Source of the DNA: Luteococcus sp038433155
GTDB lineage: Bacteria > Actinomycetota > Actinomycetes > Propionibacteriales > Propionibacteriaceae
DNA length: 64,000 nucleotides
Assembly: GCF_038433155.1 (NCBI RefSeq)
Contig: NZ_JBCDMW010000030.1
Coordinates: forward strand, 1-64,000
Direction of reading: 5' to 3'
This document shows, piece after piece, positions 24,022-31,950 of this stretch. Below the pieces are notes generated by a model that had not been told where the DNA came from, did no database searches, and was given only the letters and a program-made list of their open reading frames with translations. The position numbers and the translations under genes are program-made. Positions within the stretch are counted from its first letter, which is position 1. Each line of letters starts with the position of its first letter.

Positions 24022-25848
24022 TCAGGGCAGCCTGAGCCGCCACACCCCGTCCAGCCCGACGGCCACCACGGCCTGGTCCCGCGGGCTGCCCACGCCGACC
24101 ACGGCAAAGCCGGGCAGGTCCCTGAACCGTGCCTCCACCCGACCCGTCGTCGGATCCACCACGTCCAGCACGCTGCGGTCGCCGAGCAGGACCCGTTCAC
24201 CGTGGGAGAGGGCGAGGACGCTGGTGTAGTCCGGCACTGCCCAGACCGCCCGGCTGCCGGCCTGGTCCAGCGCCACCAGCCCACCGGCGTCGTCCACCAG
24301 GACGGTCCGCCCGGCCTGCACCGCGGTGGGCTCCAGGGGCCCCGCGAAGGTGTCCGTCGAGCTGGTGTCGGCGATCACCGCCCGGGTACGTCCGGTGGCC
24401 GGGTCCACCCCCACCACCTGCTTGTGCTGGTTGAGGAAGACCGGGACGGACCGGTCACCATGCCGACGGTCGATCCTGGGGTGGGCCAGCCTGATCCCCG
24501 GCTGGGTACGGTGCAGCGGCTTGAGCTGGCGGGAGTAGGCGGTGGCACCATCGGCGTCATTGCACCAGATCCGCTGCCCGTCATCCACCATCCGGGAGCA
24601 CCGGGGCAGAGCCACGAGCCGCCCGTCGGACGCGTTGAGGAAGGCGGTGCCCACCCTGCCCCAAAGGGCGACCATCTGGTCCACCTGCCGGATCCGGACC
24701 CGTTCCAGGGCCAGACCCGTGGGAACCGTCAGGTCACGACGGGTGATGTACCGGTTCTGGCTGAAGAAGCTGCCGTGCAAGGGTTGCGACGACAGGTCCG
24801 TGCGCCAGGCCGGTGACAGGTCCTTGCCGACGGCATGCACCACCAGGTGGGGCGCCGGCTGGGCCTGCTCCACCAGGAGGAAGCGGCCGGACTGCACCGC
24901 CACCATGCTGAACCAGCCGTCCAGGGCGGCCGTCCTGACCGCCCGCCCGGTGGCCGGGTCCAGCAGCTGCAGCGTCCACCGGGTGGGCAGGCCGGTGGCC
25001 CCGTCCCGCTCCGCGGCAGAGGCGCAGGCCACCTTCCCGTCGAGCGGTTCACGCGCGCACAACCCAAAGGGCAGGTCCAGCTGCCAGCGCTGACGGCCGG
25101 TGGTGGCGTCCAGGCCGTGCAAGCGAATCTTGCGGTCGGGCGCGGTCTCCTCGCGGCCCAGGGTGCCCTCCCCGGTGAGCACCAGCCAGGTCTGGCCGGC
25201 CCCAATCACCGGCCGGTCGTCGTCGGCCGAACCGTCCGGAGAGAAGCTGAGCTCCGCGCTGACCAGGTCCAGCCGCAGACTCTTGGCCTGGACTCCCCAG
25301 GCGTAGTGCGCCGGCTGGGCATTGGGGCGGGCCGGCGCGGTGGCGGTGCTGGGCAGCGGTGAGGGCGGGTAGGGCCTGGGAGTCGACGGCTGCTGCGGGG
25401 TGGGCAGGGTACTGGGGACCCGCAGGTCCGGCACCTCGTCGGGCTCGGGGTCCCGGGCCACCAATGGCCGGACCAGCAGGAAGCCCAGCACCGCCAGCAC
25501 GCTGAACCAGGCCGCCCAGCGCAGGGGGTGGCGGGAGAAGCCGGATCTGCCGGGCTCACCGGCGCCGGGAGGTGACGGCTGCCAGCCGGGTGTTCCGGCG
25601 GAACCGGCTGCGGACGCGCCGGGCGAAGACTCCGGGACCTGGTTCCGGGAAGTGACCTCGGGATTCCCACCGGCGGTGGACTCCCCCGCGGGAGCCACCC
25701 CGGCCGTCGGATTCTGGCGGTCACCTTCCGGAATTGGGCGCGCGTCCAGACCGTCGGTGGGGGAAGCGGACGAGCCCGGCTCCCCCAGCGGGGTCCATCC
25801 GTCGGGACGGGCGTAGCCGCTGGGTTCGTCGGGCTCGGGCGAGGTCAT
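24022..25848 (-). CDS. Membrane-anchored PQQ-type beta-propeller protein
   Basis: The protein has 608 residues. A Pro/Gly/Ser-rich cytoplasmic N-terminus (about 1-105) leads to one transmembrane helix (about 111-130, WAAWFSVLAVLGFLLV). A Pro/Thr linker follows, and then a large extracytoplasmic domain built of repeats ending in D-x-TGR (LDATTGRQRW, LDPATGRAVR, VDPATGRTRA, VDPTTGRVEA), as in PQQ-like/quinoprotein beta-propellers. No cofactor-binding residues can be identified. It starts 11 bp after serS and is probably cotranscribed, although no functional link to serS is evident. Confidence 0.82.
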   Translation of the reverse strand: MTSPEPDEPSGYARPDGWTPLGEPGSSASPTDGLDARPIPEGDRQNPTAGVAPAGESTAGGNPEVTSRNQVPESSPGASAAGSAGTPGWQPSPPGAGEPGRSGFSRHPLRWAAWFSVLAVLGFLLVRPLVARDPEPDEVPDLRVPSTLPTPQQPSTPRPYPPSPLPSTATAPARPNAQPAHYAWGVQAKSLRLDLVSAELSFSPDGSADDDRPVIGAGQTWLVLTGEGTLGREETAPDRKIRLHGLDATTGRQRWQLDLPFGLCAREPLDGKVACASAAERDGATGLPTRWTLQLLDPATGRAVRTAALDGWFSMVAVQSGRFLLVEQAQPAPHLVVHAVGKDLSPAWRTDLSSQPLHGSFFSQNRYITRRDLTVPTGLALERVRIRQVDQMVALWGRVGTAFLNASDGRLVALPRCSRMVDDGQRIWCNDADGATAYSRQLKPLHRTQPGIRLAHPRIDRRHGDRSVPVFLNQHKQVVGVDPATGRTRAVIADTSSTDTFAGPLEPTAVQAGRTVLVDDAGGLVALDQAGSRAVWAVPDYTSVLALSHGERVLLGDRSVLDVVDPTTGRVEARFRDLPGFAVVGVGSPRDQAVVAVGLDGVWRLRLP

Positions 25849-25859
25849 CGCATCCGGTC

Positions 25860-27134
25860 TCAGGCCTTGGGGGTCAGCTTCTCCAGGCCACCCATGTAAG
25901 GACGCAGCACCTCGGGGATGTGCACCGATCCGTCGGCCTGCTGGTGGTTCTCCAGCAGCATGATGATCATCCGGGTCATGGCGCACAGGGTGCCGTTCAG
26001 CGTGGCCAGCGGGCTGACCTCACCGTCCTTGCGCTGCCGGATGTTGAGGCGTCGGGCCTGGAATTCGGTGCAGTTGGAGGTGGAGGTGATCTCCCGGTAG
26101 CGGTTCTGGGTGGGCAGCCAGGCGTAGCAGTCGTACTTGCGGGCGGCGCTCAGACCCAGGTCACCGGAAGCGACGTCCAGCACCTGGAAGGGCAGCTCCA
26201 GGGCGGTGATGAACTCCTTCTCGAAGTTCAACAGCTTCTGGTGCTCCGCCTCCGCGTCGGCCGGGTCACAGTAGACGAACATCTCCCACTTGTCGAACCA
26301 GTGCACGCGGAAGATGCCGCGGGTGTCCTTGCCGTAACTGCCGGCCTCACGACGGAAGGCGGGGCTGTAGCCGGCGTAGTGCAGCGGCAGCCTGTTGGCG
26401 TCGATGATCTCGTCGGAGTGGTAGGCGGCCAGCGGCACCTCGGCGGTGCCAACCAGGTACAGGTCGTCGGCCTCCAGACGGTAGACGTCGGCGGCGGCCT
26501 GGCCCAGGAAGCCGGTGCCCTCCATGGCCGACGGCTTGACCAGCGACGGCGGGATCATCGGGGTGAAGCCCCACTCCAGGGCCTTGGCCATGGCGAACTG
26601 GGACAGGGCGAACTCCAGCTGGGCACCGACGCCGGTCAGGAAGTAGAAGCGGCTGCCGGAGACCTTGGCGCCGCGCTCCATGTCGATGGCGCCGAGCAGT
26701 TCACCCAGCTCCAGGTGGTCCTTGGGCTCGAAGCCCTCGGCGGCGAAGTCCCGCGGGGTGCCGTGGGTCTCGATCACGTAGAGGTCATCCTCGCCGCCGG
26801 TCGGGACGCCGTCGATCACCAGGTTGCCGAGCTGCTTCATCAGCTCGTCGAACTTCTGCCCGGCCTCATCGGCGGTGGCCTGGGCGGCCTTCACATCCGC
26901 GGCCAGCTGCTTGGTGCGGGCCAGCAGCTCCTGCTTCTGTTCGCCCTGTGCCTTGGCCACCTGCTTGCCGAGCTCCTTCTGCTCCGCACGCATGGTCTCG
27001 AAGGCTTGGATGTTGCTGCGGCGGGACTCGTCGGCGGCCAGCAGCTCGTCGACGATCTCACCGGAGCCGCCGCGCGCAATCTCACTACGTCGGATGCGGT
27101 CGGGGTCGGTGCGCAGCAGCTTGGGATCAATCAT
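25860..27134 (-). CDS. serS: Seryl-tRNA synthetase
   Basis: This cytoplasmic class II synthetase charges tRNA-Ser (two such tRNAs are in this window). The 424 residues comprise an N-terminal tRNA-binding coiled coil (about 30-105) and the catalytic core. The core has GTAEVPLAAYH, motif 2 FRREAGSYGKDTRGIFRVH, EITSTSNCTEFQARR and motif 3 LNGTLCAMTRMIIMLLE. The ATG at 27134 follows a TAGGCT -10 by seven bases, so the mRNA is leaderless. Confidence 0.97.
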   Translation of the reverse strand: MIDPKLLRTDPDRIRRSEIARGGSGEIVDELLAADESRRSNIQAFETMRAEQKELGKQVAKAQGEQKQELLARTKQLAADVKAAQATADEAGQKFDELMKQLGNLVIDGVPTGGEDDLYVIETHGTPRDFAAEGFEPKDHLELGELLGAIDMERGAKVSGSRFYFLTGVGAQLEFALSQFAMAKALEWGFTPMIPPSLVKPSAMEGTGFLGQAAADVYRLEADDLYLVGTAEVPLAAYHSDEIIDANRLPLHYAGYSPAFRREAGSYGKDTRGIFRVHWFDKWEMFVYCDPADAEAEHQKLLNFEKEFITALELPFQVLDVASGDLGLSAARKYDCYAWLPTQNRYREITSTSNCTEFQARRLNIRQRKDGEVSPLATLNGTLCAMTRMIIMLLENHQQADGSVHIPEVLRPYMGGLEKLTPKA

Positions 27135-27141
27135 GGGCAAC

Positions 27142-27147
27142 AGCCTA
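27142..27147 (-). promoter_or_regulatory. -10 box of serS, leaderless start
   Basis: TAGGCT on the minus strand (27147-27142) is followed by seven bases and the ATG of serS. There is no Shine-Dalgarno sequence. Confidence 0.65.
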
Positions 27148-27236
27148 CCGAGTGGCCGCCCTCCTCGTCCCCGCCATTTGTCGGGCAACACTTTCTGGGA
27201 ATCGGGGAGCTGGCCGGCGCGTGGCACAATCAGCGC

Positions 27237-28817
27237 ATGCCCAGCCTGCACCGGATCACCGCCCTTGCCCGGGCCCGGTTCGCGCTCTTCGTGCTGGTCA
27301 CCGCCGGGTTCGCCTTCGGCCTGTGGACCTGGCTGGCCCTGGCCACCACCGCCCTGGCCGGGCTGGACCGGTTCTCCGGGACCACGCGGCTGGAGCCCGA
27401 CAGCCACCCCGCCCAGATCTGGACGGCCATCTCCATCGTCACCATGCCGGGCGTCTTCGCCGCCATCCTGACCATCATCGCCGTCTGGGCCTGGCGACGC
27501 CGGCTGCGCAACCTGGCGGTGGGGTTGGTGCTGTCGGTGGTGCTGGCCTGGGGAGGCAGCTTCCTGCTGAAACAGATCTTCGCCCGGCCCCGCCCGGCCT
27601 CCCCGCTGGCCGACGTGCTGACCCACGCCGGGTGGGCCTATCCCAGTGGGCACCTGGCGATGACCACCACCGCGGCCCTGATGGTGATTGCCACAACCAC
27701 CACCACCCGGCAGCCGTCCGACGTGCGCTACCTGTGGCGTGTGCTGGGTGTTCTGGGCGTCGGGCTGATCGGCTACGACCGGTTCGTGATGAATGCTCAC
27801 TGGCCCACCGACATCGTCGGCGGTTTCCTGCTGGGCCTGGTCTGCGCCAGCCTCGCCTGCCTGGTTGCGCGGGTACACATGGTGCCGGTGCCCCGCCGTC
27901 GTCGCGCGGCCGCGGAGGAACGCAGCTGCGCGGTGATCTGGAATCCCTCCAAGGTGCTGGACCGGGGCAGCTTCCGCCGCACCGTGGAGTACGAGCTGGA
28001 ACAGGGCGGCTGGGACGATGTGCTGTGGCTGCAGACCAAGCCCACCGACCCCGGCTACTCCATGACCCGCGCCGCCATCTCCCGGGACGTGGACCTCGTC
28101 GTGGTTGCCGGTGGCGACGGCACCGTCCGCGTGGTCTGCTCCGAGCTAGCCGGTTCCGGGATCCCGCTGGGGATCATCCCGGCGGGCACGGGCAACCTGT
28201 TGGCCCGCAATCTGGGGATCCCGCTGGATGAGGTGGCGGCGGCCCGGGTGGCCTTCGGCGGCCAGCCCCAGCCCATCGATCTGGTCAAGGCGATCATCGA
28301 CGGCGACGAGGCGGGCGCGGAGCACTTCGCGGTGATGGCCGGAATCGGGATCGACGCCCGGATCATGGAGAACACCCGGCCGGAGCTGAAGAAGACCGTC
28401 GGGTCGGCGGCCTACTTCCTGGCCGCCGCGCAGGAGGTCAATGCCCCGCCGATGGACCTCAGCTTCCAGGTGGACGGGCAGGCCCCGGAACGCCGTCGGG
28501 CGATGATGGCGGTGGTGGGCAATGTCGGCCTGCTGCAGGGCGGCCTGCAGCTGATGCCCAAGGCCTCGGCCACCGACGGCCTGCTGGACGTCGCGATCGC
28601 CTCGCCGCGCAACTATGCGGACTGGGCAGCGATGGCCGCCAAGGTGATGGCCCTGGGCAGCGACCGGGTCAACCGGGTGGACCAGCTCCAGGCCCGACGG
28701 GTGCGGATCAGCGTCGCCGAGGAGATGCCCTATGAACTCGACGGGGACACCGCCGGACGTGCCCGGGTCTTCGAGGCCGAGGTGGTGCCCCAGGCGCTAC
28801 TGGTGATGCAGCCCTGA
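27237..28817 (+). CDS. Fused PAP2 phosphatase-diacylglycerol kinase
   Basis: This 526-residue bifunctional lipid enzyme has an N-terminal half (1-220) with about six membrane helices and the PAP2 triad: KQIFARPRP, YPSGHLAM and HWPTDIVGG. The C-terminal half (230-526) is a soluble DAGK/YegS-type lipid kinase with GGDGTVRVV and IPAGTGNLLARNLGIP. The two halves catalyse opposite reactions (dephosphorylating and phosphorylating a lipid head) and could recycle undecaprenyl or diacylglycerol phosphates; that is inference. CACAAT ends six bases before the ATG at 27237, so a leaderless start is likely. Confidence 0.93.
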   Translation: MPSLHRITALARARFALFVLVTAGFAFGLWTWLALATTALAGLDRFSGTTRLEPDSHPAQIWTAISIVTMPGVFAAILTIIAVWAWRRRLRNLAVGLVLSVVLAWGGSFLLKQIFARPRPASPLADVLTHAGWAYPSGHLAMTTTAALMVIATTTTTRQPSDVRYLWRVLGVLGVGLIGYDRFVMNAHWPTDIVGGFLLGLVCASLACLVARVHMVPVPRRRRAAAEERSCAVIWNPSKVLDRGSFRRTVEYELEQGGWDDVLWLQTKPTDPGYSMTRAAISRDVDLVVVAGGDGTVRVVCSELAGSGIPLGIIPAGTGNLLARNLGIPLDEVAAARVAFGGQPQPIDLVKAIIDGDEAGAEHFAVMAGIGIDARIMENTRPELKKTVGSAAYFLAAAQEVNAPPMDLSFQVDGQAPERRRAMMAVVGNVGLLQGGLQLMPKASATDGLLDVAIASPRNYADWAAMAAKVMALGSDRVNRVDQLQARRVRISVAEEMPYELDGDTAGRARVFEAEVVPQALLVMQP

Positions 28818-28938
28818 GATCCCGCGGAAGCTGCTGTGGACTTGCCCTCACGGGGGTGCCGTCTGCGCAACAATGAGACACAACGGAGGCACCGGTCACT
28901 GCCGATCGCTACCTCCACAGCCACACCGAGGAGGCATC

Positions 28939-29607
28939 GTGACACCGACGTCCCGACCCGAGATCCCCGCCACCGAGCTGGCCCAGCGCATCGGTGATGC
29001 GATCCGTCCCGCCGTGCAGAAGGCCTGGACCAGTGACCGGGTGCAGATGCTGCGCCGGGTGATCCAGGGCGCCCACATGCCCAATGCGTCGGGTCAGAAG
29101 CTGCTGACCGCGCATCACGAGGTGCTGGTGGACGCCAAGCGTGCCGAACGCACCGCCACCACGACGCTGGTGATCGAGGCCACCGCCGAGGACGTGCGCG
29201 GCTGGTCCATCTCCGTCGATCTGGCGCAGCAGCAGGTGCACGCCGAGGCGTTGCTGGGCTGCACGCTGGGCCGGGTGATCCCCGTCGACGAGGGCGCCCA
29301 GGTCTATGAATTCCTGTTCGACCCGCCGCTGAAGAAGGGCGACAACCGCCGCACCCAGCACCGCCTGACCTTCCACGGCGACGCGGAGTGCACCACCATG
29401 GGCTATGCCCTGAGCCGGCCGGCTCAGCTGTTGACGCTAACGGTGCACTTCGAGGGGGCGCTGCCGAAGCGGATCCTGCACACGGTCAAGCCGGCCCAGA
29501 GCGAGGCGGAACCGGTGGTGGAGCGGGAGCTGGAGCCGGCCCGGATGGTGGAGCTGGTGCTCGCCAACCCCGCCCCCGGCCTGCACGCGCTCGACTGGGA
29601 GTGGTGA
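28939..29607 (+). CDS. Protein of unknown function
   Basis: This 222-residue soluble protein has no signal peptide or membrane helix. GAGGAGG lies four bases before the GTG start, so it is well translated. It has a helical N-terminal third and a beta-rich remainder with a histidine pair (HQHRLTFHG region, about 142-150), ending ALDWEW. No family was recognised. It stands alone, convergent with the carboxymuconolactone decarboxylase-like gene across a long hairpin. Confidence 0.7.
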   Translation: MTPTSRPEIPATELAQRIGDAIRPAVQKAWTSDRVQMLRRVIQGAHMPNASGQKLLTAHHEVLVDAKRAERTATTTLVIEATAEDVRGWSISVDLAQQQVHAEALLGCTLGRVIPVDEGAQVYEFLFDPPLKKGDNRRTQHRLTFHGDAECTTMGYALSRPAQLLTLTVHFEGALPKRILHTVKPAQSEAEPVVERELEPARMVELVLANPAPGLHALDWEW

Positions 29608-29629
29608 CCGGAGAACCTTCGGATCGGTC

Positions 29630-29711
29630 GGCCACAACAAATGCGGCAAGTCAGGTGACCAAGTGCCGCCCGGGCGGTCTGGTCACTTGACCTGCCGCAC
29701 TTGTTGTGGCC
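29630..29711. repeat. Long intergenic hairpin element (32-bp arms) overlapping a gene end
   Basis: Arms 29630-29661 and 29680-29711 match at 29 of 32 positions around an 18-nt loop. The right arm contains the stop codon (29683-29685) and the last codons of the leftward CMD-family gene, so the hairpin encodes that protein's C-terminus. It is a probable bidirectional terminator. Confidence 0.75.
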
Positions 29712-30465
29712 TGGAGCCCGTCTCCGCCAGCACGACGCGCATTGCGTTGAGGGCGCTGGGGTATCCGATGTAGGGGAAGGCCTGAACCAGCGCGGCGAGC
29801 ACGGTCTCCACGCTGTTGCCCGCCTTCAGGCAGCCACGCACGTGGGCCGGCAGTTGTGGGGCCAGGTTCAGGGCAGCCAGGGTGACCAGGGCGAGCAGTT
29901 CGCGCGTGCCGCGGTCCAACCCCTCACGGGTCCAGAAGTCGCCGAAGTGGAAATCGGTGAGGAATCCCGGCACGGCCCGGTCGAAGGGTTCCGGAAGGCC
30001 GGCCAGGGCGTCGGCGATCTCCGTGCCGTAGAGCGCGGTCTGGATGTCCAGGCCCAACTCATGGCGGTCTTCGTCGGTGGTGGTTCCCTGCGTCTGCAGC
30101 GGCAGCTCGTGCCCGGCTGCGGTGATCACCTCGCTGACCACGCCGATCGCATTGAGGGTGCGTGGGAAGCCGATGATGGGCGCCAACTGGTACATCGCCT
30201 CACGCAGCTCCACCGGCGTGACGCCGACGTTCAGGGCCGCCGTGGCGTGGGCCTTCAACTGGGGCAGGGTCTGCAGCGCGGCCAGACAGGTGACGGTGAC
30301 CAGCTCCCGGGTCCGGTCGTCGAGGTCTCCGGTGGCGAAGACGTCGGAGAAGATCACCTTGCGCAGGATGGGGCCGAACTCCGGATCCGGCTCGCTGGTG
30401 GGAGGGGTGGCGTTGAACAGGCGGCCGAAGACCTCGGCGGCCTGTTCGGTACGGTTCTGGGTCAT
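29683..30465 (-). CDS. Carboxymuconolactone decarboxylase family protein, tandem domains
   Basis: This 260-residue protein has two AhpD/CMD-like helical domains (about 25-115 and 145-245). Each has the RTRELV/RGTRELLALV...L...LPQLxAH pattern and an IGFPRTLNAI/IGYPSALNAM end. No CxxC pair is present, so it is not an AhpD-type peroxidase and is closer to the decarboxylase branch. AAAGGA precedes the ATG. It is the last gene of a three-gene leftward operon with a DUF2255 protein and an MBL-fold hydrolase. The last nine residues lie in a hairpin arm. Confidence 0.85.
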   Translation of the reverse strand: MTQNRTEQAAEVFGRLFNATPPTSEPDPEFGPILRKVIFSDVFATGDLDDRTRELVTVTCLAALQTLPQLKAHATAALNVGVTPVELREAMYQLAPIIGFPRTLNAIGVVSEVITAAGHELPLQTQGTTTDEDRHELGLDIQTALYGTEIADALAGLPEPFDRAVPGFLTDFHFGDFWTREGLDRGTRELLALVTLAALNLAPQLPAHVRGCLKAGNSVETVLAALVQAFPYIGYPSALNAMRVVLAETGSRPQQVRQVK

Positions 30466-30486
30466 GGTGGTCCTTTCGAGGCCAGG

Positions 30487-30873
30487 TCAGTTCGCTGGCG
30501 TGAGTTCGACGGTGGCGGCCTTGGGACCCGCGGCCACCATCGGGGGCAGGTAGGGGCTGCCGGCGTACTTGGTCCGGTAGGCCTCGTCAATCCGGTTCCC
30601 GAGGGTGGGGTCGCTGGCCTCGTCGACGGGTGTCATTGCGACGTCGAAGTCATCTCCCGTGGCCGAGATCCGGCCAGCTCCCTGCTCGACGGCCGCGCGG
30701 TACCACCGGGACCGGGTGCCATTCCAGGCGCGGACGAACAGCCGCCCGTCGACCACCACGGACCAGATCCAGGTGGGCGTTCCGGGGGTGCTGCCGTCGG
30801 GGCGGAAGGGAGAGATGTGCAGGTCATCGCTGGCGGCGATCCGCTCGATCACGTCTTTGGGCCACGAATTCAT
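30487..30873 (-). CDS. DUF2255 family protein
   Basis: This 128-residue protein matches the DUF2255 family by pattern (TWIWSVVVDGRLFVRAWNGTRSRWYRAA), resembling flavin-reductase-like split barrels. The ATG at 30873 has AAAGGAAG upstream. It lies 16 bp after the MBL-fold gene and 21 bp before the CMD gene on the same strand, so it is the middle gene of an operon. Function unknown; a redox or small-molecule detoxification role is only a guess from context. Confidence 0.8.
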   Translation of the reverse strand: MNSWPKDVIERIAASDDLHISPFRPDGSTPGTPTWIWSVVVDGRLFVRAWNGTRSRWYRAAVEQGAGRISATGDDFDVAMTPVDEASDPTLGNRIDEAYRTKYAGSPYLPPMVAAGPKAATVELTPAN

Positions 30874-30889
30874 GGGCTTCCTTTCTGGG

Positions 30890-31705
30890 TCAGGCAAGGG
30901 GGAGGCGGAAGGCCTCGCCCGGGGCGAGGACGCGGATCCGTTCCGGGTTGACGACGCGGTCCATCAGATCCGCGGGGTTGCCATTGAAGGGCGAGAAGTC
31001 CGGCGCATCGACGCAGCCCCAGTGGTGCAGGAGCAGCTGGGAGGTGGGGTGGGCATTGGCCATCTCGATGGCGCCGTCCAGGGTGAAGTGCCACTCGCTG
31101 TCCGAGAAGTCGAAGAGCATCACGTCGGGGCTGGGGCCGGCGAGGTGGTGTTCGCGGATCAGCCGGGAGTCGCCGGGGGCCCAGATGCTGCCGTCCGGGG
31201 TGTCGATCCAGAAGCCGCAGCAGTCCTCCGGCTGGAAGGTGCGCTGGCCGGGCTTGGGCTTGGCATTCTGCCAGGCGTGGTCGGCAGGCAGCACCCGCAC
31301 CCGCAGGTCATTGACGGTAAAGCTGTCCTCGATGTCATGGCCGTGGACGCTGCCGCCCAGCTGCTCCAGTTCCTCCCCGCGCATCTCGTCGGCGACGTAC
31401 TGGGTGGTGTGGAAGCTGGACCCCAGCGCCGCCAGGTCCCGGCAGGTGGGACGGCTGAAGTGGTCATTGTCGCTGTGGGTGACCAGCACCGCGTCCAGCC
31501 GCGGCACCTCGGCGGTGGTGATCGGGAAGGTAGTCAGCATCGGCATGTCGAAGTCCCGCAGCAGCGGGTCGATCATCAACGTGGTGCCGCGGCTGTTCAC
31601 CAGGAAGCCAGCCATGGTCAGCCAGCGCAGCTCGGTGTGGCCAATTGACTCGAAGGCCTCGGCCCCGAAGGGGATGGTGGCGGGAGGAGTTGCCTGGTTG
31701 CTCAT
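30890..31705 (-). CDS. MBL-fold metal-dependent hydrolase, UlaG-like
   Basis: This 271-residue metallo-beta-lactamase fold protein has the metal site VLVTHSDNDHFSRPT (the HxxxDH version), further ligands in LPADHAW and WAPGDSR, and a late histidine in LLLHHWG. The family includes UlaG lactonase and many uncharacterised hydrolases. It begins the leftward MBL-DUF2255-CMD operon. TAGACT ends seven bases before the ATG at 31705, giving a leaderless mRNA, which rules out the longer upstream start. Confidence 0.85.
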   Translation of the reverse strand: MSNQATPPATIPFGAEAFESIGHTELRWLTMAGFLVNSRGTTLMIDPLLRDFDMPMLTTFPITTAEVPRLDAVLVTHSDNDHFSRPTCRDLAALGSSFHTTQYVADEMRGEELEQLGGSVHGHDIEDSFTVNDLRVRVLPADHAWQNAKPKPGQRTFQPEDCCGFWIDTPDGSIWAPGDSRLIREHHLAGPSPDVMLFDFSDSEWHFTLDGAIEMANAHPTSQLLLHHWGCVDAPDFSPFNGNPADLMDRVVNPERIRVLAPGEAFRLPLA

Positions 31706-31712
31706 GAGGCCG

Positions 31713-31718
31713 AGTCTA
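31713..31718 (-). promoter_or_regulatory. -10 box of the MBL-DUF2255-CMD operon
   Basis: TAGACT on the minus strand ends seven bases before the first gene's ATG. Confidence 0.6.
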
Positions 31719-31778
31719 GGAAGCGTTGCGTCCGCGCGCCGGGAGTCTGGGTGGGGCTGGGAGCACCTCCTTCGTGCA

Positions 31779-31871
31779 TTGTGCTCGTCCTCCCCCAGTA
31801 CTAGTTTTCCAGTGGCGGCCATGGTGGCCGTCGAGACACGGGATGTCATCCACCGCACGTGGAGCAGGACC
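31779..31871 (+). promoter_or_regulatory. Promoter and RAT-like antiterminator of PTS operon 1
   Basis: A TTGTGC -35 (31779-31784) and TAGTTT -10 (31802-31807) are 17 bp apart. Downstream, 31841-31871 (GGATGTCATCCAC...GTGGAGCAGGACC) resembles the ribonucleic antiterminator bound by BglG/LicT proteins. Its 3' end overlaps the left arm of the terminator at 31866. Protein binding would therefore block terminator folding. Confidence 0.65.
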
Positions 31872-31919
31872 CGGGCTCTGGTTCTCCGCTGAGGGGGAGG
31901 ACTGTGCCCGGGTCCTTTT
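31866..31919 (+). terminator. Leader terminator of PTS operon 1
   Basis: Perfect 11-bp arms AGGACCCGGGC (31866-31876) and GCCCGGGTCCT (31906-31916) are followed by a T-run, 32 bp before the PTS gene. It is a true intrinsic terminator inside the leader, overlapping the RAT-like element. Confidence 0.8.
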
Positions 31920-31950
31920 CTGTCTACAGGGAAGACCAAGGAGCAGGCAC

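Noticed and set aside
25734..27236. Upstream 501 codons of the frame containing the PAP2-DAGK protein
   Set aside because: It is antisense to serS and the propeller gene. The PAP2 domain begins at the ATG at 27237 with a -10-like box before it.
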